Positions 13,032 through 17,925 of a stretch of 17,925 nt of DNA are shown here, in pieces. A model generated the notes under the pieces. It was not told the DNA's origin. It saw nothing but the letters and a program-made list of their open reading frames with translations, and searched no databases. Source of the DNA: JBAXHO01 sp037138855 (GTDB lineage: Bacteria > Patescibacteriota > Dojkabacteria > B142 > OLB20); NCBI GenBank assembly GCA_037138855.1, contig JBAXHO010000036.1:1-17925 (forward strand), read 5' to 3'. Numbering within the stretch: the first letter of the stretch is position 1; the number at the start of each line of letters is the position of its first letter. Both the position numbers and the translations under genes were made by a program.

Positions 13032-14124
13032 ATTTGTGAATCTGACAAATATTTGGAATTGGCTGATAATCAGCATTATCTGGCTTGGCGGGCTGATATT
13101 ATTTTTAAAAATCCTTTTCTCCACTTTCAGAAATTCACACCCTGAATATCAAAAAATTTCTACTTTTCGCAAGTTTCCGAAGTTAATCACCAGTATTATT
13201 TCTATCATGATGTTGTTACTGATTTTGATTCTGACAACAATCATTTTATTACGGCCATTTCTGGGTAAGCAGACAATTTCGGGGCAGATCGGCAATACTG
13301 ATATCATTTTTTTGATTGATCAGTCCGCCAGTATGGGTGTGGAGGATATTAGAGTGGGCTCCAAACAAATTAGCAGACTTGAGGCCTCCAAAAATGAAAT
13401 AAAGTCAATAATCGGTCAAGATCTCAATTCGCGGATCGCCATGGTCGTTTTCGCAGATCAGGCTAGAATGGTAGTTCCATTTACATCCGATCAGACTGTA
13501 TTGTTGGGTAGTCTTGATAATCTGGAATTGCTTGGTAGCAAGCAAGCCAAAGGATCATCGCTCCTCAATGCCTTGAATTATTTGTTTGATCAAGTGATCC
13601 CCACTGAGCAAAAAAATCAGCATCCGGTGAAAGTGGTTATTTTTAGTGATGGTGAACAGGTAGGTGTCGGCTCCAAACAAGAGCTCACAGCCATTTTTCA
13701 AAAAATAAAAACTACTCAGGTAGAAATATTTTCAGTGGGCACAGGTACTGTATCAGGCGGTAAAGTGCCAGTAGTCCAGACAAAAGTCAATCCGTATATA
13801 ACTGAAAAACAGTATTATTATCAATTTAAAATTAATTCGGATAATACGTCACAAAAAACATTTGTGATTTCGAGCTTGCAGGCTAGTACTTTGCAAACGA
13901 TTGCTACTCAAAGTGGAGGCAAGTATTTTGAATTAATTTCTCAAAAAAATTGGAATCAATTAGTGGCTAGCTTACAAAGTAAAGATACCAAAGACACCAT
14001 CCAAAAACAGGAATATTTTCTAGAAAAATATTATTTTTTGACTCCAATCCTATTGATTTTATTAATGATTTGGCAATTACGGTTATTTGATCCAATTTTT
14101 AAAAAGAATAAATTAAATATATAA
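13024..14124 (+). CDS. batB: BatB-like vWA membrane protein
   Basis: This is a 366-residue protein. Helices lie at about 12-35 and 55-77 and at the C-terminus (~340-357). The vWA domain begins DIIFLIDQSASM with MIDAS residues D99, S101 and S103 and has IFSDGEQ later. The position usually held by Thr (GT..gdAl in BatA) is KGSSLLNAL here, so Ser replaces it. A long insert (~245-290) of extended sequence follows the vWA core. It is a paralogue of the preceding gene, and the pair matches the batA-batB order. Confidence 0.9.
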   Translation: MIEFVNLTNIWNWLIISIIWLGGLILFLKILFSTFRNSHPEYQKISTFRKFPKLITSIISIMMLLLILILTTIILLRPFLGKQTISGQIGNTDIIFLIDQSASMGVEDIRVGSKQISRLEASKNEIKSIIGQDLNSRIAMVVFADQARMVVPFTSDQTVLLGSLDNLELLGSKQAKGSSLLNALNYLFDQVIPTEQKNQHPVKVVIFSDGEQVGVGSKQELTAIFQKIKTTQVEIFSVGTGTVSGGKVPVVQTKVNPYITEKQYYYQFKINSDNTSQKTFVISSLQASTLQTIATQSGGKYFELISQKNWNQLVASLQSKDTKDTIQKQEYFLEKYYFLTPILLILLMIWQLRLFDPIFKKNKLNI

Positions 14125-14137
14125 ATAACAAAATGAA

Positions 14138-14773
14138 TTGATGACAAACATAATTAAAATTTTGCAGGTTTTCTTAATTGTTCCTAGTGCATTATTACTT
14201 GGCGTTGGTAATCTGGCATATTGGAGTCAATCATATCCACTGAGCAGTTTATTTTTTGAGGTTTCCGGTATTAGCACAGCAGAACAATATCGAGCTGAAT
14301 ATAATTTGGCAAGTAGTTTATATCGTCAAGAAAAATATGCAGAAGCAGCAGAAAAATTTCAAACATTAACCACCAGTAACTTACCTCAAACAGTCCGTGA
14401 AAAAGCTTTTTATAACAGCGGTAATAGTCTGGCCAAAGAGGGTATTGCTCTGATCGGTAGCGACAATTTCCAAGCGCGCCAGTTGATTTTGGAGGCGATT
14501 ACTGAATATGAGCAGGCTCTCCAAATTGATCCCCAAGACCAGGAAGCGATTGATAATATTGCCTACTTACAAAAACTATTGATACAAAGTGGAGAGAATA
14601 ATGTTCCGCCTCAAATTTCAGCTACTCCGAGCCCCAAGCCAGATAGCAAAAGCGATTCCCAACAAGATCAAATCGAGCAGGATAATCAAAAAATATTAGA
14701 TCAAAAAAAGGATTACGAAGACCAAAACCAGCAAACCGACTGGCCGGATATGTGGAACTCAGACTTCTGGTAA
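14138..14773 (+). CDS. batC: BatC-like TPR protein
   Basis: This is a 211-residue protein. Residues ~4-28 are a hydrophobic anchor. Residues ~50-150 contain TPR-type helical repeats (AEYNLASSLYRQEKYAEAAEKFQ, then KAFYNSGNSLAKEG, then ITEYEQALQIDPQDQEAIDNIAYL). The last ~60 residues are a disordered tail rich in Q, D, K and S that ends in an aromatic cluster (DWPDMWNSDFW). BatC proteins have this TPR plus acidic/Gln-rich tail layout and follow BatB. It lies 13 nt after batB and is the last gene before a terminator. No BatD is present. Confidence 0.85.
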   Translation: MMTNIIKILQVFLIVPSALLLGVGNLAYWSQSYPLSSLFFEVSGISTAEQYRAEYNLASSLYRQEKYAEAAEKFQTLTTSNLPQTVREKAFYNSGNSLAKEGIALIGSDNFQARQLILEAITEYEQALQIDPQDQEAIDNIAYLQKLLIQSGENNVPPQISATPSPKPDSKSDSQQDQIEQDNQKILDQKKDYEDQNQQTDWPDMWNSDFW

Positions 14774-14810
14774 AGCTATATTGTTTATTTATTACTACAA
14801 CAGCTTTTTT
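14772..14810 (+). terminator. terminator of the moxR-bat operon
   Basis: AAAGCT (14772-14777) pairs with AGCTTT (14802-14807), and TTGT (14781-14784) with ACAA (14797-14800), followed by T's up to 14810. It starts directly at the batC stop. The stem is AT-rich, so strength is moderate. Confidence 0.65.
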
Positions 14811-14865
14811 CCCCTAGTATAGATTTTCCTTTCGTTGTAAAATAAATTAATTATCCATTTTCCTC

Positions 14866-15600
14866 ATGAAAAAATTTCTTGTAATCTGTTTAATTCTGTT
14901 ACTCATTTGCTGTATTTGCTTGCTGTGCTTTACGACTATGTTGGGTGCAGTGCCATTCTTTTCCAAGAAAATTGGTACTACCAAAGCGCGCGATCTGGGT
15001 GTGACTTACACTGAGGCTGATTTGAAACGAGTAGATAGTGCAGTGGGTCATGTTTCCAAGGTAGATCCAAATTTAGCTGCAATTCCTGGTGAGATAAAAT
15101 ATGAAGGTCAGGTGAAGGTGAATAGTAAAATTACTAATGCTGAAGCAACTGCTCAAGTAAATCGTTGGTATACGAGTTGGGAAAAGACACCGATCAAGGA
15201 TGTACAGGTCAAAGTGGCTGATAATGGTGATGTCGAGGTTTCCGGCTTGTTGTTGATAGATCGTCTTTACGACTATGCGATTTTTCTTGGCTATACGCAA
15301 GCTGATGTAGATCAGGTGATGAGTTATTTTGGTTTAATTGCGATGAAAGAATTGCCTTTTTATACTAAATTTACAGGAACAGTGAATAATAATGTTGTTA
15401 CAATCAATGTCACTACGGTACAGATTGCCTGGATTCCTTTGCCAATGTCAATGATAGAGCCGATATTGCCTGAATTTGAAACATTTATCACAAAACGGAT
15501 TGTATCTGTTCCAGGATTAAGCGTTACAGATTTACATTTTGAAAATGGTCAGATTGTTTTTGTTGGTACAGTTCCAGAAACTACTACCACCAAACCTTAA
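14866..15600 (+). CDS. exported or anchored hypothetical protein, 244 aa
   Basis: I cannot name a family with confidence. Residues 3-29 form a hydrophobic, cysteine-rich segment (five Cys in residues 8-21) that acts as signal or anchor. The rest is an extracytoplasmic domain of alternating beta strands. One part (NSKITNAEATAQVNRWYTSWEK, then VQVKVADNGDVEVSGLLLIDR) resembles lipid-binding-like or DUF2993/LmeA-like strands, but this is weak. It ends in a Thr-rich tail (ETTTTKP). It lies 92 nt after batC and beyond the terminator, so it is probably a separate unit. There is no Shine-Dalgarno before the ATG. Confidence 0.75.
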   Translation: MKKFLVICLILLLICCICLLCFTTMLGAVPFFSKKIGTTKARDLGVTYTEADLKRVDSAVGHVSKVDPNLAAIPGEIKYEGQVKVNSKITNAEATAQVNRWYTSWEKTPIKDVQVKVADNGDVEVSGLLLIDRLYDYAIFLGYTQADVDQVMSYFGLIAMKELPFYTKFTGTVNNNVVTINVTTVQIAWIPLPMSMIEPILPEFETFITKRIVSVPGLSVTDLHFENGQIVFVGTVPETTTTKP

Positions 15601-15628
15601 TTATAATTCAATAGATTTCCTAATTATT

Positions 15629-16021
15629 ATGAATTCCAAAAAAGAACGAAAAATTGTTAATATAATTATTATAATTTCATTAAGTTTATCATTGGGATTT
15701 ATTGCTTTAGCAATATTATTTTTAGGTTTAAGAGATAATTCCCAAATAATTAAAGTTAATCCAGATACTGGAAGAGAAGCTATTACGATCACTTCCGGGG
15801 CCTTGATTACGCCAATTGCTCCTGGAGAAGTTCATCAGGACTGTCGATTCTTAGGTGGTACATGGTTGGAGGTAGCTTCAGAATATCAGGAGTGTGAAAA
15901 TGCGACTGAGGCATATTGTGCTGGTTATGGTGGAAAATTTAATATTTGTGCTTCACCTTGTCGTCATAATCCGGAAGCTGAAGCTTGTACTATGAATTGT
16001 GTTGCTGTATGCAGCTTTTAA
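15629..16021 (+). CDS. small secreted/anchored protein with eight cysteines
   Basis: From the ATG at 15629 the protein has 130 residues; an in-frame ATG at 15539 would sit inside the preceding gene and is less likely. A transmembrane anchor spans about residues 10-33. A Thr/Pro-rich linker follows. The last ~57 residues hold eight cysteines in a compact pattern: DCRFLGGTW, YQEC, EAYCAGYGGKFNIC, SPCRH, EACTMNC, then VCSF. Eight Cys in so short a domain suggest four disulfides and an outside location. I do not recognise the domain. It lies 28 nt after the previous gene and may be co-transcribed. Confidence 0.8.
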   Translation: MNSKKERKIVNIIIIISLSLSLGFIALAILFLGLRDNSQIIKVNPDTGREAITITSGALITPIAPGEVHQDCRFLGGTWLEVASEYQECENATEAYCAGYGGKFNICASPCRHNPEAEACTMNCVAVCSF

Positions 16022-16030
16022 GAAATAATG

Positions 16031-16057
16031 TAATTTATTAATTTGTTTAATAAATTA
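16031..16057 (+). other. AT-only hairpin after the cysteine-rich gene
   Basis: TAATTTATTA (16031-16040) and TAATAAATTA (16048-16057) are perfect inverted 10-mers around ATTTGTT. With no GC pairs it is a weak terminator candidate. The 373-bp gap 16022-16394 otherwise holds the 23S promoter, a BoxA-like element and leader hairpins, and no gene. Confidence 0.4.
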
Positions 16058-16071
16058 ATTTGATAATACAC

Positions 16072-16101
16072 TTGCATTTTGGAATCTCTTTTTGCTAAAA
16101 T
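16072..16101 (+). promoter_or_regulatory. promoter for 23S rRNA
   Basis: TTGCAT (16072-16077), an 18-bp spacer and TAAAAT (16096-16101), the latter preceded by TGC, giving an extended -10 (TGnTAAAAT). This would give a ~285-nt leader before 23S that contains the BoxA-like element. It is the best promoter match in the gap. Confidence 0.55.
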
Positions 16102-16224
16102 TACATCACCTTAGGTAAGTTTATTGTTCGGGAAACCCTAAACCTCTACCAGATTTCAATTTTCAGTCATTTTGTACATCAGTATTCAGTTATCAATTCT
16201 AATTGATAATTGAAAATTGATACA

Positions 16225-16238
16225 TGTTCTTTGACAAC
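16225..16238 (+). promoter_or_regulatory. BoxA-like element before 23S
   Basis: TGTTCTTTGACAAC is typical of BoxA-like sequences in rRNA leaders and spacers. It shares TGTTCTTTGA with 417-426 near tRNA-Ile. It lies ~157 nt before the 23S start. Confidence 0.6.
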
Positions 16239-16249
16239 TTAATAGACAT

Positions 16250-16309
16250 CATGAACTATTTTAGTTCATGGAGGTTCTAATTGTCTTGACTTTGTACCTT
16301 ACGAGGTAC
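16250..16309 (+). other. hairpins in the 23S leader
   Basis: CATGAACTA (16250-16258) pairs perfectly with TAGTTCATG (16262-16270). GTACCT (16294-16299) pairs with AGGTAC (16304-16309) around TACG. Both lie between BoxA and 23S and are likely pre-rRNA leader structure. The partner strand for the long 23S processing stem would be beyond the window. Confidence 0.6.
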
Positions 16310-16631
16310 GAGGTGAGTTAGTATCTACGGATACTGGCAAAGTCTCATCGTTCTACGGAAGATGAGCTCAAGCATTTCAATGAATTTTAAATTTCGAGTA
16401 AGTAGCTAAGGGTATACGGAGGATGCCTTGGCACAAAAAGCCGATGAAGGACGTAGCAGTCTGCGATAAGCTTCGGATAGCTGACAACAAGCGTTTTAAT
16501 CCGGAGATTTCCGAATGGGGAAACCCAGTCTCAGTCATGTGAGATTGTCGTTCTAGTGAACACATAACTAGAATGATGGTAAGCCAGTGAATTGAAACAT
16601 CTCAGTAACTGGAGGAAAAAAAACCAAAGTG

Positions 16632-16649
16632 ATCCCGATTTATCGGGAT
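16632..16649 (+). repeat. palindrome inserted in a 23S variable helix (copy 1)
   Basis: ATCCCGAT-TT-ATCGGGAT is a perfect inverted repeat in the stretch before ATTCCCTGAGTAGTGG. Bacillus-type 23S has almost nothing between the equivalent flanks. Its core, CCGATTTATCGG, recurs at 17093-17104. Confidence 0.6.
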
Positions 16650-17015
16650 ATTTGAATTCCCTGAGTAGTGGCGAGCGAAAAGGGAAGAGCCCAAACTTCA
16701 CAGATAGGACAAGGATTTCAAGTCTGCTTTGCGGACGCGATTTCTGAGTCATCCATACGGGGACGGTTATAGTGAAGGGTTATAGGATACAGTGTCAGCA
16801 CACCGTGAAGTGCTGGATAGAGTTAAAAATACAATTTTTAGGAGAATACGGTTGGAAAGCCGGACCATAGAGGGTAATAGTCCCGTAAACGAAAAGAATT
16901 GTACTCTTTGACTGTGTTCCTGAGTACTACGACCTAGGTGAAATTTCGTAGGAAGTCACCAGAACCACCTGGTAAGGCTAAATACTTTTTGTGACCGATA
17001 GTGAACTAGTACCGC

Positions 17016-17059
<44 letters not shown>

Positions 17060-17090
17060 ACTGAAACCGTATACCTACAAGCAGTTGAAG

Positions 17091-17106
17091 CTCCGATTTA
17101 TCGGGG
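17091..17106 (+). repeat. palindrome in a 23S variable helix (copy 2)
   Basis: CTCCGA-TTTA-TCGGGG forms the tip of a helix and contains the same 12-mer CCGATTTATCGG as 16635-16646. Confidence 0.6.
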
Positions 17107-17925
17107 TGACAGCGTGCCTATTGAAGAATGAGTCTGCGAGTTATTTTGACTGGGCTCGGTTAAGCCGTTCTGCGGTGGAGCCATAGCGAAAGCGAGTCTG
17201 AATAGGGCGTTTTCGTCCAGCAAAATAGACCCGAAACCAGGTGATCTATCCATGAGCAGGTTGAACCTCGTAGAAATACGAGGGGAGGACCGAACCGGTG
17301 AGCGCTGCAAAGCTCTCGGATGACTTGTGGTTAGAGGTTATACGCCAATCGAACCTGGAAATAGCTGGTTCTCTTCGAAACAACTATTGGGTTGGCCTCG
17401 GTCTTGTCACATATAGAGGTAGAGCTCTGATTGGATAGTGGGGAACGTGAGTTCTACTACATCCTCTCAAACTTCAAATGCTATATGTTGTAAACCGGGA
17501 GTTAGTACACGGGAGATAAGTTCCGTCGTACAAAAGGGAAACAACCCCCATCATCAGCTAAGGTCCCTAAATATATACTAAGTGGGAAAGGAGGTAGGGT
17601 TTCTAATACAGCCAGGAGGTTTGCTTAGAGGCAGCCATCCTTTAAAGAGTGCGTAACAGCTCACTGGTCTAGAGATCCTGCACCTATAATTCAACGGGGC
17701 TCAAGTATATTACCGAAGCTATGGGCTTTTGTACTTTCGAGTACAGGAGCGGTAGGAGAGCTTTGTATTCGCAGTGAAGGTGTAACTGTAAGGTTTACTG
17801 GAGTGAATACAAGTGAGAATGCAGACATGAGTAGCGAAATCTCGATGAAAAATCGAGACACCGAAAATCCGAGGTTTCCTTGGCTATGTTAATCATCCAA
17901 GGGTTAGTCGGTCCTAAGCCGAGGC

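Noticed and set aside
16231..16262. TTGACA as the -35 of the 23S promoter
   Set aside because: No acceptable -10 at 16-18 bp (the nearest AT-rich match is 20 bp away and inside a hairpin). The bases fit a BoxA-like element better.

Overview
The window looks like a genome segment from a low-GC bacterium, most likely a member of the Candidate Phyla Radiation (Patescibacteria). This is an inference from several signs: an AT-rich sequence with many small orphan proteins, an rRNA locus that is not a standard operon, and a mix of TrmB-type regulator, YfhO-like membrane protein and MoxR/Bat genes. TGA is used as a normal stop, for example at the moxR end, so code 11 fits. The class cannot be assigned from this window. 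Apart from the rRNA pieces I recognise no housekeeping genes.

Layout. (1) 1-172 is the 3' end of 16S rRNA with a canonical anti-Shine-Dalgarno. It is followed by two strong hairpins and a textbook rho-independent terminator (328-358). (2) 382-1234 is a tRNA and structured-RNA zone. A new strong promoter plus a BoxA-like element precede tRNA-Ile(GAT). After it come a broken, interrupted copy of that tRNA, a third short 3' remnant, a chain of inverted repeats that includes a compact tRNA-like three-way junction (822-881), and tRNA-Ala(TGC). (3) 1444-5801 holds a membrane-anchored orphan, a large polytopic YfhO-like membrane protein and a set of small orphans on the minus strand. (4) 5830-9521 is a regulatory and stress zone: an autoregulated-looking TrmB family regulator, a BrnT/BrnA toxin-antitoxin pair divergent from a Nudix hydrolase, a RelE/Phd-type pair, and a winged-helix protein fused to a Nudix fold that has lost its catalytic residues. 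(5) 9739-14773 is one tightly packed operon: moxR, DUF58, a DUF4381-like gene, two von Willebrand A membrane proteins (BatA/BatB-like) and a TPR protein (BatC-like). It ends at a terminator. (6) 14866-16021 holds two exported orphans, the second with eight cysteines. (7) 16072-17925 is a promoter, a BoxA-like element and hairpins, followed by the first half of 23S rRNA, which runs off the window.

The most striking point is that 16S and 23S lie in the same orientation but are separated by about 16.2 kb of protein-coding DNA. A terminator follows 16S, and separate promoter-BoxA units precede tRNA-Ile and 23S. The two BoxA-like elements share a 10-mer, as expected if one ancestral rRNA operon had been broken apart and each piece had kept or gained its own transcription signals. 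The best candidate for something undescribed is the structured region 822-991, especially the tRNA-like element at 822-881. Several promoters carry clear palindromes (7299-7317, 8346-8387, 5854-5866) that suggest local autoregulatory circuits.
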